From Gonocerus acuteangulatus (taxonomy: Eukaryota > Arthropoda > Insecta > Hemiptera > Coreidae), in assembly GCA_946811695.1 (NCBI GenBank), contig OX328125.1:103326176-103390175 (forward strand): DNA of 64,000 bases. The letters run 5' to 3'. A program made the translations under genes and the position numbers. Below are positions 24,359 through 33,075 of this stretch, piece after piece. The notes below the pieces were generated by a model. The model was not told where the DNA came from and searched no databases. It saw only the letters and a program-made list of their open reading frames with translations. Numbering within the stretch: position 1 is the first letter of the stretch; the number at the start of each line of letters is the position of its first letter.

Positions 24359-26742
24359 CTGTTCGCTCTCTAGATAGAAGACGAATGGTCCGATTTTGAT
24401 GAAATTTGGTACAAAAATCCTTCGTCCAATTTGAAAGGTCAAGTTCGTTAACCAGCAAAATCCGCCTACTGGAAGATGGCGTTTGGGGCGAAATTCGCGA
24501 AAAAAAAATCGTAACGCTTACGTTTTTGAGTTCATAAGCTTCTAAGTACTCGTTTTATATGATTCCTGGGCTAGGAAAACGAATGAAACCATTTTCAAGG
24601 CGATAGCTTTAACCGTTTTCGAGAAAATTGGAAAAATATTTTTTGAATGCCGTTTTTGGTTTGGGTACTTAGAATCATGGGATTCAGTTGAAACATTTTC
24701 TGCATGTTCTACTTTCATCAAAACTAATATGTTGAAATTTTGGTTACGTTTGGAGTTAAGGAAGGGTTAGAATAAAATATTTTATTAACAGACATAAAAA
24801 GTTTTAGTAACTTTGTTTACTTTCCTTAATATCTCGAAAAAGGTTGAAAATCTTGGTAAACGGAAGAATACCATTAGAAAGCTTATTAAATGCTCTAAAA
24901 AAAAGGTTCTAATGAAAGTTTTGATTAGGCGATGTCAATCGGAGAAATAAGAGCTTAAAACTTTAAAGTAATTGATTTCGCTTATTCGAACTGTTCTTTT
25001 TGTCTGATTTTTATTCCTTGTTATTTTTTAATTGCTTATTGTTGGATAATGTATTTGAAAATAAAACAGGTTAAGAAAAATAAGAAAAACAATTTAATGT
25101 TAGAGATATGGATTTCCAAGATATATAGCTTTTCAACTGCCTAGCGTCCTTCCTAGGGAGGGTTCTTTGTCTTTGATTTTGGTACTTAGAATTATGGGAT
25201 ACAGTTGAAACATTTTCTGCATGGTCGAGTTTCATCAACACTAATATGTTGACATTTTTGTTACGTTTAGAGTAAAGGAAGGGTTAGAATAAAATATTTT
25301 ATTAACAGACAAAAAAAGTTTTGGTAACTTTGTATAATTTCGTTAGTATCTCGAAAACCGTTGACAATCTTGTGAAGCGGTAGATTACCATTCGGAAGCT
25401 TACTAAATGCTCTACAAAAAAGGTTCTGAAGAAAGTTTTAATTAGGCGATGTCAATCGGAGAAAAAAGTGCTTAAAGCTTTAAATTAATTGATTTCGTTT
25501 ATTCCAATGGTTCTTTTTGTCTGTTTTATTTCTTGTTATTTTTTAATTGCTTATAGTTGGATAATGTACTTGACAATAAAACTTGTTAAGTAAAATAACA
25601 AAAACAATTTATTGTTAGAAATATAGATTTCCAAGATTCCAAGACCTTGTCACTAGTGGGTCTGTTTCTAGTGTAGCGGACCCTTCCAGGTAAGATTGTA
25701 AATCATGACCTTTCTAGACTTTACTACTCACAGGAATGGCGTTAGTGACCTTAAGGGTTGACACGCCATTATAATAATTAATTTAAAAAAAAAGACTGGT
25801 GGAACCAAAATAATAACTGCTTCTATTTTAATCTTTCCAAATTAGACTAGGGATATGAACGGAACCGCGCTAAGATGATGCAGTTCCTGCGGGTCGGACT
25901 TTTGGTAATGTTAATGGATGGTGGGGGGGACTTAAGGGGCCCAAGTTATTTGGACCGGGGGCCGTAATTCATCTCAGAGGCCCTGAATATAATAACACAG
26001 CCACACACTCACACACAAAAAAAGAGGTATTTTCCAAAGACACCATAAATATATTCTTATGTATTTCAACACGCTGAACCCGAATCCGGAGTCCGTTTCA
26101 CCCCAGCATGTCAGGTTTAAGAGCATTTGAAGGTCAAAGTTTGTATGAAGTCCTTAAAGAAGAGATAACTAGAGCTTCCATGGTTTTGAGGGTCGCTGAA
26201 TTCGTATCCGAGATCTGTTTCACCCAATCGGCGCAAAATCAAGTTCATTTCAAGGACAAATATGTTTATTTTGCAACAAATGAATGTGAGTCACAATTCT
26301 TTTTTGCAAAATAGACTTATTTTGGCCTTCAAATGCTCTTTCTTAAACCTGACCTGCTGGGGTGAAACGGACTCCAAATTCGGATTGAGCATGTCGAAAT
26401 ACATAAGAATATATGTATGGTGTCTTTGGAAAATACCACTTTTCTTTTTGTGTGCCTGTGTAACATTTAATGCTCTAATATATTGCAATATATCCTAAAT
26501 TTATTTAATTTTATCACTATGTATTTAACTGTATCATTTTATAAATTAAGCATATAAGTCATTATGTATACAAATAATTTTTCAGAGCAACAGGATTTGG
26601 GATGTGTTTTGTATGGTTTCGACTCCTCGGCTTGGCATCTGCTGTATTTTCTTTCTGGATCATTCCTTTTATGATAAGTCTCCTTCTGATTGGGGGAATC
26701 GCACTCTTCAGGCTTCAAGACACATCGTTTAATCTTATGTAA
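11362..26742 (+). CDS. SV2-like synaptic vesicle glycoprotein / MFS transporter, 12 coding exons
   Basis: Joined exons 11362-11517, 11584-11731, 12372-12549, 14604-14752, 14833-15002, 15922-16056, 16142-16230, 17902-17971, 18948-19162, 20273-20490, 23262-23421 and 26586-26742 give 1845 nt, or 614 residues plus TAA. Every junction is GT-AG with matching phase. The product is an integral membrane protein of the major facilitator superfamily. Family marks: TM1 [12 protein letters not shown] (residues 67-78), MCL before TM2, loop GDHIGRR (119-125), PESVRYLL after TM6 (247-254). A luminal domain between TM7 and TM8 (about 352-480) has SV2-type phenylalanine-spaced repeats and four N-x-S/T sequons. 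Vertebrate SV2 has an acidic pair D..E in TM1; here it is D73..Q76. It is shorter than vertebrate SV2 (about 700-740 residues), mainly at the N-terminus. Its cargo is unknown. A neuronal role is inference from the family. Confidence 0.93.
11584..11731 (+). CDS. SV2-like exon 2: TM1 and first luminal loop
   Basis: Codes residues 53-101, with TM1 at about 61-83 and the conserved AEMCLDDTQ loop. The acceptor is ttttatag and the donor A/gtgagt in phase 1. The TM1 motif is MADGVQVF, with glutamine where SV2 proteins usually have glutamate. Confidence 0.9.
12372..12549 (+). CDS. SV2-like exon 3: TM2, motif A loop, TM3
   Basis: Codes residues 102-160 plus a split glycine. TM2 is [17 protein letters not shown]. 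The cytosolic loop GDHIGRR is the MFS motif A (usually G-x3-D-x2-G-R-R). TM3 follows. The acceptor is catatttcag and the donor GG/gtaaat. Confidence 0.92.
12675..12894 (+). mobile_element. CATGGGCG-ended MITE in intron 3
   Basis: Termini CATGGGCG and AAGCCCATG are inverted. A perfect 8-bp target duplication TAATGTGA (12667-12674, 12895-12902) flanks it, pointing to hAT-type integration. The inside has the AACTAAAACRCTATTACACCCA block shared with copies at 39212, 47247 and 59769, plus a G-tract and CTGCAGCCCCCC. Confidence 0.85.
13614..13925 (-). mobile_element. arm of the inverted-arm element family (intron 3)
   Basis: The stretch starting TTAGATAGTTAGCCGTCGAGG and running through GGGATTCGGCTAA, the CTGACGAAGGCTACC motif (minus strand) and ACAGAAATTAATACAG is about 80-90% like 55551-55912. 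It ends in AAAAAAAAAGAAG. A single arm without the second inverted arm. Confidence 0.8.
14012..14350. repeat. small foldback in intron 3
   Basis: Inverted repeats 14020-14075 and 14296-14350 share GGAAGACCAATGTTGACAG and TTAAGTAACCATTGTGGAAG. A related block (AAAGACCAAAGTTAGTAGTTAAGTGACCATGG) lies between the arms of the 20748-21012 element, so this is probably the inside of the same family. Confidence 0.75.
14604..14752 (+). CDS. SV2-like exon 4: TM4 and TM5
   Basis: Codes residues 161-210: [20 protein letters not shown] is the end of TM4 and the loop (YxAEFLP..RG is typical of the family), then TM5 [18 protein letters not shown]. The acceptor is attgcag and the donor TCAG/gtacta. The preceding intron carries a MITE and foldback pieces. 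Confidence 0.92.
14833..15002 (+). CDS. SV2-like exon 5: TM6 and PES motif
   Basis: Codes residues 211-267. It contains [18 protein letters not shown] (TM6) and [12 protein letters not shown], the counterpart of the PESPR(Y/W)L motif that closes the first six-helix half in sugar-transporter-like MFS proteins. The donor is CAG/gtaata in phase 0. Confidence 0.92.
15571..15617. repeat. (TA)n microsatellite in intron 5
   Basis: A pure TA run. The 150 bp before it are unusually GC-rich for this window and may be an unrecognised repeat. Confidence 0.95.
15922..16056 (+). CDS. SV2-like exon 6: central cytosolic loop (duplicated at 38992-39126)
   Basis: Codes residues 268-312, the hydrophilic loop between the two MFS halves ([15 protein letters not shown] through NQMIYNISQ). 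It is 135 bp and phase 0 on both sides, so it can be skipped or added without frame change. The acceptor is catttctag and the donor CAG/gtttgt. A full inverted copy with its splice sites lies at 38943-39211. Confidence 0.92.
16142..16230 (+). CDS. SV2-like exon 7: start of TM7
   Basis: Codes residues 313-341 plus two bases. An amphipathic lead ([15 protein letters not shown]) runs into TM7 [13 protein letters not shown]. The acceptor is tattgcag and the donor AG/gtatat. Confidence 0.9.
16286..16429. mobile_element. 144-bp palindromic MITE with TTAA target in intron 7
   Basis: Termini CCCCTAGAATG and CACCAGGGG are imperfect inverted repeats. Stronger inner arms are GAAATTTCAGTGAAG and CTTCACTGAAATTTC. 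TTAA flanks both sides (16282-16285 and 16430-16433), as produced by piggyBac-type transposases. No coding capacity. Confidence 0.8.
17415..17478. repeat. (TA)n microsatellite in intron 7
   Basis: A long pure TA run. Confidence 0.95.
17902..17971 (+). CDS. SV2-like exon 8: end of TM7
   Basis: Codes residues 342-365, [16 protein letters not shown] and following. The YYG.S.W.P pattern is conserved in SV2 at the luminal end of TM7. The acceptor is attttacag and the donor TGG/gtaagt. Confidence 0.9.
18275..18489 (-). mobile_element. GC-rich insert in intron 8, possible TTAA-type element end
   Basis: A GC-rich island in an AT-rich intron. Read on the minus strand it begins TTAACACGTTCAGTGCCGACG next to an inverted CACCTAGTGGGTG. 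TTAACACGTT..TGCCG starts are common in piggyBac-like MITEs. The far end was not found. Confidence 0.4.
18948..19162 (+). CDS. SV2-like exon 9: luminal repeat domain, first part
   Basis: Codes residues 366-436 plus two bases. Short repeats with aromatic or aliphatic residues every five positions ([30 protein letters not shown]) predict the pentapeptide-like beta-solenoid of SV2 luminal domain 4. Sequons N390-I-T, N410-C-T and N414-F-T lie within it, which agrees with a glycosylated luminal face. The donor is AG/gttagt. Confidence 0.92.
19290..20215. mobile_element. dispersed element related to the 43-bp minisatellite, intron 9
   Basis: Contains inverted GGTCGTGCGGGTTGCC (about 19304) and GGCAACCCGCACGACC (about 19838). 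Its right part, with GGCATTAAAATA-like, TCTCTTCT and GTCACAAAAGTGGTTATCAGGCCACGGGGCA-type units (20130-20190, written here in pieces), matches 34338-34880 in the opposite orientation. It holds two to three diverged 43-bp units. Confidence 0.65.
20273..20490 (+). CDS. SV2-like exon 10: end of luminal domain and TM8
   Basis: Codes residues 437-509. The solenoid ends at [20 protein letters not shown] (sequon N455-V-S) and is followed by TM8 [18 protein letters not shown]. The acceptor is tgttgtag and the donor GGAG/gtaaac, phase 1. Confidence 0.92.
20748..21012. mobile_element. short copy of the inverted-arm element family, intron 10
   Basis: Left arm AATAATTGGGATTCGGC..GGAAAACATCAACACG and right arm ATGTTTTCCTAGCCGAATCCCAACTATTCCC are inverted. 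The right arm continues into CACCTCGACAGCTAACTATCTA while the left stops at AAGCAG. This is the same asymmetry as the unit at 55548-59231. A run of about 26 G lies at 20836-20861. Confidence 0.75.
21340..21500. repeat. unclassified dispersed repeat in intron 10
   Basis: GAACAACATGCCCCTTG..CCTGATTATGTCTCGCTTAG resembles 52880-53050 and, inverted, 54105-54335. Function unknown. Confidence 0.45.
21688..22024 (+). mobile_element. TIR element, intron 10
   Basis: Starts CTAAGGGTGCCCATA and ends TATGGCCACTTTAAGG (inverted). The inside is a series of GCAGTCC and CTTGAG strings. A second copy (44808-45184) matches over most of its length, including GACTGTGCAGTCC and CAAACCTTGAGGC. No coding capacity. 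Confidence 0.7.
22025..23261. other. rest of intron 10
   Basis: Intron sequence. TACAGGGTGTCCCGCATTG at 22213 looks like one end of a further CAGGGTGTCCC element, but no matching end was found before exon 11. Confidence 0.5.
23262..23421 (+). CDS. SV2-like exon 11: TM9 and TM10
   Basis: Codes residues 510-562: [17 protein letters not shown] (TM9) and [18 protein letters not shown] (TM10), then VEAFPVHLR, the conserved E.FP..LR loop of SV2 and related carriers. The acceptor is taatttcag and the donor AAG/gtatac. Confidence 0.92.
24131..25911 (+). mobile_element. 1.8-kb TIR element (family G) in intron 11
   Basis: Starts TAGCGTGGTTCCTCCCTCCC; near its end the inverted GGAACCGCGCTA (25861-25872) is followed by the conserved AGATGATGCAGTTCCTGCGGG..CGGACTTTT. 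Internal order: a short hairpin (GGGAGGAACCCCGC), CCGGAAGTGCCGACTAG, a (TA)n run at 24270-24354, the line CCGATTTTGATGAAATTTGG, then two tandem units of about 500 bp (24650-25030, 25175-25530). No protein is readable. Relatives lie at 27091-28623, 41381-42445 and, diverged, 35600-35750. Confidence 0.75.
24270..24354. repeat. (TA)n microsatellite inside family G element
   Basis: A TA run at a fixed place in the element, between CAAATTTGTATA and TTGTCTGTTCGCTC. The same happens at 27228-27276 and 42280-42337. Confidence 0.95.
25912..25990. mobile_element. truncated hAT-MITE end
   Basis: GGGGCCC..GGGGGCCGTAATTCATCTCAGAGGCCCTG resembles the terminal part of the MITE at 43012-43427. The other end is missing. 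Confidence 0.45.
25993..26463. mobile_element. palindromic foldback element, intron 11
   Basis: TAACACAGCCACACAC at the left and GTGTGCCTGTGTAA at the right. The two halves are inverted copies (TTCCAAAGACACCAT / ATGGTGTCTTTGGAA; GAGTCCGTTTCACC / GGTGAAACGGACTCC; GAGCATTTGAAGG / CCTTCAAATGCTC). Copies: 59993-60618 (complete) and 47892-48135 (half). Confidence 0.8.
26586..26742 (+). CDS. SV2-like exon 12: TM11, TM12 and stop
   Basis: Codes the last 52 residues. [21 protein letters not shown] is the TM11 region (R.tG.G.c....RlG), then TM12 and a short tail LQDTSFNLM with TAA at 26740-26742. The preceding 3.2-kb intron holds a 1.8-kb element and a foldback. No AATAAA lies close downstream, so the 3' UTR end is unknown. 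Confidence 0.9.
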
Positions 26743-27090
26743 CCGTTATATATTTCACCCGAGATATAATTGTCACCCTTATTGCTCATGTGGTGCATCA
26801 CATATATTTTAATAATACGTGTTTTGAACCTATGAGGCTTCTGATTCCTTCCAAGAAAATTAAGATATTTTCTTATAGAGAAAATCATGTTAAAACATAT
26901 ATCAATTATATATATAAAAAAAAATTGGTTGCCCACTTTGTAGTAGTGAAAGTAGATTTTTACATGTCGGTTAGCGCTATTACCAACATGAAATATTTAT
27001 CAGAGTTCTAGCTGGTCAATTCAAATTTAAAATTATTTTAGAAGAAATTAGAACTTAAAATGTGTTTCAGGGGTTTATAGTTTATTGTTT
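26743..27090 (+). other. probable 3' UTR region of the SV2-like gene
   Basis: Sequence after the stop codon. No canonical AATAAA was seen before the next element begins at 27091, so the transcript end is undefined. Short open frames on both strands lack support. Confidence 0.4.
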
Positions 27091-27225
27091 TAGCGCGGTT
27101 CCTCCCTCCCCCATAGGGAGGAACCCCGCTTATAGGGTTGATACAATGAAACAATCCGGAAGTGCCGACTAGAAAATTTCGCGTTTCAGAACCCCTAGAG
27201 ACCGAAAATAACGGTGGTTCAAATT

Positions 27226-27280
<55 letters not shown>

Positions 27281-28623
27281 CTGTTCGCTCATTTCTGGCT
27301 TCCCTAATGGTCCGATTTTGATGAAATTTGGTACAAAAATCCGTCGTCCAATTTGAAAGGTCAAGTTCGTTAACCAGCAAAATCCGCCCACTGGAAGATG
27401 GCGTTTGCGGCGAAATTCGCGCAGAAAAAATCGTAACGCTTACTTTTTTGAGTTCATAAGCTTGTAAGTACTCTTTTTATAGGCTTCTTGGGCTAGAAAA
27501 ACGAATGAAACCATTTTCAAGGCGATAGTTTTAACCGTTGTCGAGAAAATTGGAAAAATAGTTTTTGAATTCCGTTTTTGGTTTGGGTACTTAGAATCAC
27601 GGGATTCAGTTGAAACATTATCTGCATGTTCTAATTTCATTAAAACTAATATGTTGAAAGTTATGTTACGTTTGGAGTTAAGGAAGGGTTAGAATAAAAT
27701 ATTTTATGAACAGACATGAAAAGTTTTGGTAACTTTGTATACTTCCCTTACTATCTCGAAAAAGGTTGAGAATCTTGGGGAACGGAAGATGACCATTAGA
27801 AAGCTCACTAAATGCTCTATAAAAATGGTTCTGATGAAAGTTTTGATTAGGCGGTGCCAATCGGAGAAATAAGTGCATAAAACTTTAAAGTAATTGATTT
27901 CGCTTATTCGAACTGTTCTTTTTCTCTTTGATTTTGGTACTTAGAATTATGGGATTCAGTTGAAACATTTTCTGCATGTTCTACATTCATTAAAACTAAT
28001 ATGTTGAAATTTTTGTTACGTTTGTGGAGTTTAGGAAGGGTTAGAATAAAATATTTTATTAACATACATAAAAAGTTTTGGTAACTTTGTATACTTTCCT
28101 TAATATCTCGAAAAATGTTGAGAATATTGGGAAGCGGAAGATGACCATTAGAAAGCTCACTAAATGCTCTACAAAAATGGTTCTGATGAAAGTTTTGATT
28201 AGGCGATTTCAATCGGAGAAATAAGTGCTTAAAACTTTAAAGTAATTGATTTCGCTTATTCGAACTGTTCTTTTTGTCTGTTTTATTCCTTGTTATTTTT
28301 AAATTGCTTATAGTCAGATAATGTATTTGAAAATAAAACAGATTAAGTAAAATAAGAAGATCAATTTATTGTTAGAAATGTAGCGTTCAAAGAGAGAGAT
28401 CCCAAGGCTTTCCAAATGCCTCTGAGCGGAGGCCTTTCTGCCCGACTTATGGTATAGCTGACCCATACAGGTAAGACTGGTTTGTTTGAGATTTCATTTG
28501 GATAGCTGTTTCGCTATTGATCTAAACAAAGTAATAACTGTTTCTATTCTATGCCTTCATAAACACTAGAGATAAGAACGGAACCGCGCTAAGATGACGC
28601 AGTTCCTGCGAATCGGACTTTTC
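27091..28623 (+). mobile_element. family G element, second copy
   Basis: Nearly identical to 24131 onward for its first 170 bp. TAGCGCGGTTCC at the start and GGAACCGCGCTA at 28580-28591 are inverted repeats, followed by AGATGACGCAGTTCCTGCG. A (TA)n tract lies at 27228-27276. Two tandem units of about 340 bp lie at 27590-27915 and 27928-28275. It lies 0.35 kb after the SV2-like stop, in the same orientation as the copy in intron 11. Confidence 0.75.
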
Positions 28624-29656
28624 TTCTAGTTTCGGTTGATTTGCTGGTTTTGATAAATATTTATTTTTAATTATAACATCCCCCTTGTTTTGTTTTGTGC
28701 TTTGAAGAATGTGTTTTTACATTTTTTTGTTTTATTGTTATTTGTTGGTGCTCAAGTTTTTAAGAGACTTTTTTATTGTTATTTGTTTTTGCTTAAGCTT
28801 TTAAGAGATATGTTTTCCATTTGAAAGTAATTTTATCTGTGTTTTTTGTTTATGATGTTATGGGCTGTTCAAATTCTGATCACTTGGATAAATTCCAAGT
28901 GCAGAATAGCTGATTTAACTTTTAAATAAATACATTTTTTTTCTTGGTGAAAGTTCTCAAACGTTAATAATTCCAAAAAAAGGGCATTTATTGCTTATTC
29001 TCTACGATCAAGGCTAATGAAATAACATTTGAAATTCAAAAAGAATTACCTTATTTTATAAACATTTTTTATTATGAAAATAAGCTTAAACATTTTTTAT
29101 TATGAAAATAAGCTTAAACATTTTGATTACATTTTTGATAATTACTGGAAACAATTGGTGGATATTGCTTGGTGCTTTTAGATAAATATTTTTACTAAGA
29201 TATGTCTTTTTGAAAATCAAAAACTTTTTACTTTTGATAAAAGTTTAATACAAATGCTTACTTCTTTACCACAGTTTTAAAAGATTTCATGGCTTGCTTC
29301 TATTTTGGAATCATGAACCAATGTATACAGAATTCTAGCCTTTCATGATAATGCCTTAACATTGGCCTGTTCATCTTCGGAATGAAAAACTAATGAAAAG
29401 TGTTCACAGAAACTCCAAACATCATGTAACTTAATTTAATTTCTTGTCGTGTATATAAATAATATTTAGAATTTACTCAATGAACATGCAACTGGTGCCC
29501 TACAACCACCACTTTATGTGAATGTATCAATTTTGTAATGTTTTTTTGTTTTTTGTTTTTTTTTTATTTAAAATTCTTTATATATTGTTCTTTAATATGT
29601 CTTTGTTAAATCTTCCTATGATTTTTCACTATTCATATTTTATATATATATATACA
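28624..29656. other. no gene seen
   Basis: AT-rich sequence with a small tandem duplication (AAACATTTTTTATTATGAAA twice near 29060-29115). Nothing else recognised. Confidence 0.5.
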
Positions 29657-30124
29657 CAGTAGACTCTCTCTAATCCGGCGTCGTTGGGACTGGGGTATAG
29701 TCGGATTAGAGAATTCAGTTTGAAGGTGAATGAATGAATGAAAAGTGAAGGTGTCACTTATGTATTTGAAAAACCTTATTATTTGAGGATATTATAATAT
29801 GTACCATTCTTAATATATTTATTTATTTGCATATTTAATTAAAATTTAGGTACCGAATCATAAAATAAATGCAAAATATGTAAATCCTTGCTGGTGTGTA
29901 TCAGGTATGCAGCCGCAGGTGCCTTAGTAGAAACATTTACTTTCTCAGAGGAAACACAATTTCCTGCATCTAAAACAAAACATATACACCTCTGTTGACT
30001 TCCATTCAATGAAATACCCTGATACAAATGATTGGCTAGCTAGGAAGGGAAGATTTTCTAGGAACTCATTCCTCTCGGAGACCACCGGATTAGAGAGAGT
30101 GATGGATAAGAGAACGCCGGATAA
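29657..30124. mobile_element. Tc1/pogo-like non-autonomous element
   Basis: CAGTAGACTCTCTCTAATCC at 29657 is followed by a related GGATTAGAGAATTC. Inverted GGATTAGAGAGAGTGATGGAT lies at 30087-30107, then GCCGGATAAGG. CAGTA-ACTCTC-TAATCCG is the end type of pogo/Tigger-like elements. The flanking TA is not decisive because a TA run precedes it. Confidence 0.55.
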
Positions 30125-31467
30125 GGACATATTTATATACCCACCCACACATATCATATAAGTTCTTCTAATATCAGTTTTTAGTTTTAAAGGCTAGAAT
30201 GTTTGTATTAGTAAAATTAGTATTAGTTTTTAGTAAAATTTTATTACCAACGACTATTTTTGAGAACAGCGGCAAGCCCTATGCGTGTCACAAGAAATGC
30301 CTTTCACACATCCATGAGAGCTGGATAAAATAATTGAGAGAAGGCCGACTGTCTAGCAAGTACTCGAACCGTCTTCTCACTACCCAGTCAAGTCTCCTGT
30401 TTGACTCATTGTACATGTCATGTCTAAAAGTTGTCTTGCCGGGTGACCAATAAGATGGCTCACAAGCACTCGAAAATTCATGCTATAACAGGAAAACAGC
30501 CATATTTACATAACCTAAATATTATATTATTAATTAAAGGAATAAATTCAAAGTAATGTAAAATACAAAACACTTTTCTTGTCTTCGATTCCTCAATTAA
30601 CAAGTTTTGTTGTAAGTCTTGCCCAAAGTCTCTGATAGGGTTTTTGCTTGTTTATAGACAGTGGTTCTATAGAAGAGGACTCAGAATATATTTGTCCTTT
30701 AGCCTTCTGGTTGCATTATATAATGTTTGGTTCTAAATCCATTTTGAATGATCAATGATAATTTTAGTATTTCTAAATCCAATCGGTCTATAAATGTTTT
30801 CTGAAAGTATGATATCATAGTGAGTAACCATTAATTATACTGCTATGACTCCTTTTTAATTAATATTATTAACGTTTTGACCTAAACTAATATTTTGTCA
30901 CTTACATCTACTTTCACTACTATTTTAAACAATGGATATGAGAATAAAAATTAACACGATTATTATTGTGTATAATTTATCCTAAATTAATTTTCCTTTT
31001 TTATTACTATCTTTTGTAATGTATTTAACTTGTTATCACTTTTAATAATTTATTTTTATACATTAAAAACTAAGCTTTTACTCATGCATTTTTAAAATCT
31101 CATTAAAAGAAACTCTGATTTTTGTGAGACTGACTTCCAGTTTACTGTCAGCCTAATGTTATGTTGCATTTAAAATATAAAAACTATAACTTTCATTTCA
31201 TACTTATTGTTCTAAGATAAAAATTGTACTTAGTATTTATCTTTTTCAATCACGTCTCAGTAATCCTATTTGCAATATGTAATAACAAAAAGTTTAGTTA
31301 TTCATTTTTGTGTATAATTAATATTTCAGTAGGGCAAATAGTAGAAAATAATCGGGACTGGAGAATCATAATATTATCTTAACATTTGTTCCAAAAATGT
31401 TGTTAGAATTGTTTTTAAGTCCTAACTTATATGCTGGTAGTAAAATGTCATATTAATTTTATTATTA
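30125..31467. other. no gene seen
   Basis: AT-rich sequence. A slightly GC-richer patch near 30255-30470 could be an eroded repeat. No coding signal. Confidence 0.5.
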
Positions 31468-31560
31468 CAGTAGTCTCTTGCTAATCCAAACTTATATTGT
31501 ACAGGAGGCGTTCAGATTAGAGAAAAATTTGAATTCAGAGGGAGAAAAATACTCATAAAA
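31468..31560 (+). mobile_element. pogo-like element end
   Basis: CAGTAGTCTCTTGCTAATCC matches the start of the 29657 element with a few changes. The far end was not found. Confidence 0.5.
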
Positions 31561-31821
31561 ACATTTTAAAAATTTCTTCCTCCATTGATCAAAGAACAGG
31601 CTTACTCTAATTTTTAATTTTTACTAGATGCAGGTTGATAGTGCCTCATCTACATAAAAGTCAAATATAATAAACAAAATACCACAAGGTCCAAAATTCT
31701 TTATTGATAATAATGATCTTAAAGTCTCATCATCATTATTCTGGAAGGACACAAAAATGTGGTAAAAACATAGTTAATATTATTAGCGCAAAAATAGTCA
31801 ACACCTCGCAAAACATATAAA

Positions 31822-32046
31822 AAAAAAAAATCAGTCCTGTAACAGGCCACTAGGGCTTAAAGGGACAGATACTATAGAGCTTTCTAATTCTTGACCATTC
31901 AGCACACTAGGGAGATAGTGTGGTCAGTACTATGTTCCGGCCACCTGATTTTTCCCTTTGCAGGTACCCTTTAATCAATTAATTATGGACTGGGTGAGAC
32001 TAGGGACAATCTGGGACCCTGAATCCAACCCCCAAATGACGATACT
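31822..32046 (-). mobile_element. SINE family B, 5'-truncated
   Basis: Matches the 3' two-thirds of the SINE at 4395-4747 (AATCAGTCCTGTAACAGGCC, GGGAGATAGTGTGGTCAG, GACTGGGTGAG). The tRNA head is missing. Confidence 0.85.
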
Positions 32047-32614
32047 TGAAGATAAAAAAGAACCATATTATTATTATGTAATAATACATCATTAAATAAC
32101 TACGTTTCAAAAAAAGTATACATTTAAAACTTAATCCAAACATGAGAGAGACGTCCCAAAAAGTTGTGAGGATAAAAACAAAGCATAACCTACTTTATAG
32201 ACACAGAAAAAAATACATTAATAAATTAATTTTTACTGTCAATAAAGAATTATGGCCTTCTTTTGTTCTCTTTTGTTTATTATCATTGACCCATATAACT
32301 TAATTTATTTTTTGTAATAGGTTTTAGTATCATACATTAAAATTCTAAAACTAATAAAAAATTTTAGATTCTAATTAATTTTTATTGGTTTTAGAAATTA
32401 AATGAATTAATTTGTATTTAAATTTATTAGATTGTCGACAATTTATTAAAATAAAGTAGCAAAAGACTATTGTATAAGTGACATATCATTTTGTAAAACA
32501 ATTTAATTTACGAATATTAGTATTTGTACTCGCTTTGGCTGTATATATATGAAAAAGTGTAAAAAATATATTTATTTAAATTTTAATGTCCATTATAATT
32601 AACTCAGAATTTTA
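32047..32614. other. no gene seen
   Basis: AT-rich, nothing recognised. Confidence 0.5.
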
Positions 32615-32745
32615 GGGCGGGTTACATATAGGTCACCACCCTTTTCTAGCCAGGATAGGGCTGATGCCTTTTCTTTTTTCCAAAGAAAACCCACCACCCT
32701 TAGTGGGAATCGAATTTACCACTCTTGGCACAGAGTGTAAAAATT
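32615..32745 (-). mobile_element. SINE family C copy
   Basis: The minus strand carries a B box near GTGGTAAATTCGATTCCCAC and the tail GGCATCAGCCCTATCCTGGC, as in the 8080 copy. Confidence 0.6.
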
Positions 32746-32905
32746 ATATAAAATCCCTATTAAAAAAGTCATGTGTTACTTTCACCCATATATTTTCATT
32801 TATCAGTAACTGTTAATATATAAAATCACTGGTGGGGCTAATCTGAATAAGACCGATCTACTTTACAAATACTGAGCCAAAATAATCATAAAATACTTTA
32901 TTTTT

Positions 32906-33075
32906 GACGGCGCATCAACTTCTGGGCTATTGGCCATGGCGTCGACATCCTAGGGACAGCGAGGAATTTTCTCAACGAACCATGAGATGAGAAAATTCCT
33001 GCCATCGGTGGGAATTGAGCCCACCATCTTCCGCATGAGAAACTAATGTGTTAGCCACTAAACCACGGGGAGACC
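32906..33075 (-). mobile_element. tRNA-derived SINE (family A)
   Basis: The minus strand begins GGTCTCCCCGTGGTTTAGTGGC (A box; the second half is written as GTGGTTTAGTGGC) and contains a B-box-like GGGCTCAATTCCCACC. An inverted pair GGAATTTTCTCATCTCATGG / TGAGAAAATTCC and the family tail ending in GATGCGCCGTC follow. The tRNA part has eroded. Confidence 0.85.

Noticed and set aside
24108..24458. Open frames rich in IYIYIY on both strands, here and at 27038-27391, 42131-42394 and 15538-15792
   Set aside because: They come from translating (TA)n microsatellites inside family G elements or introns. No domain, and the same frame is open on both strands.
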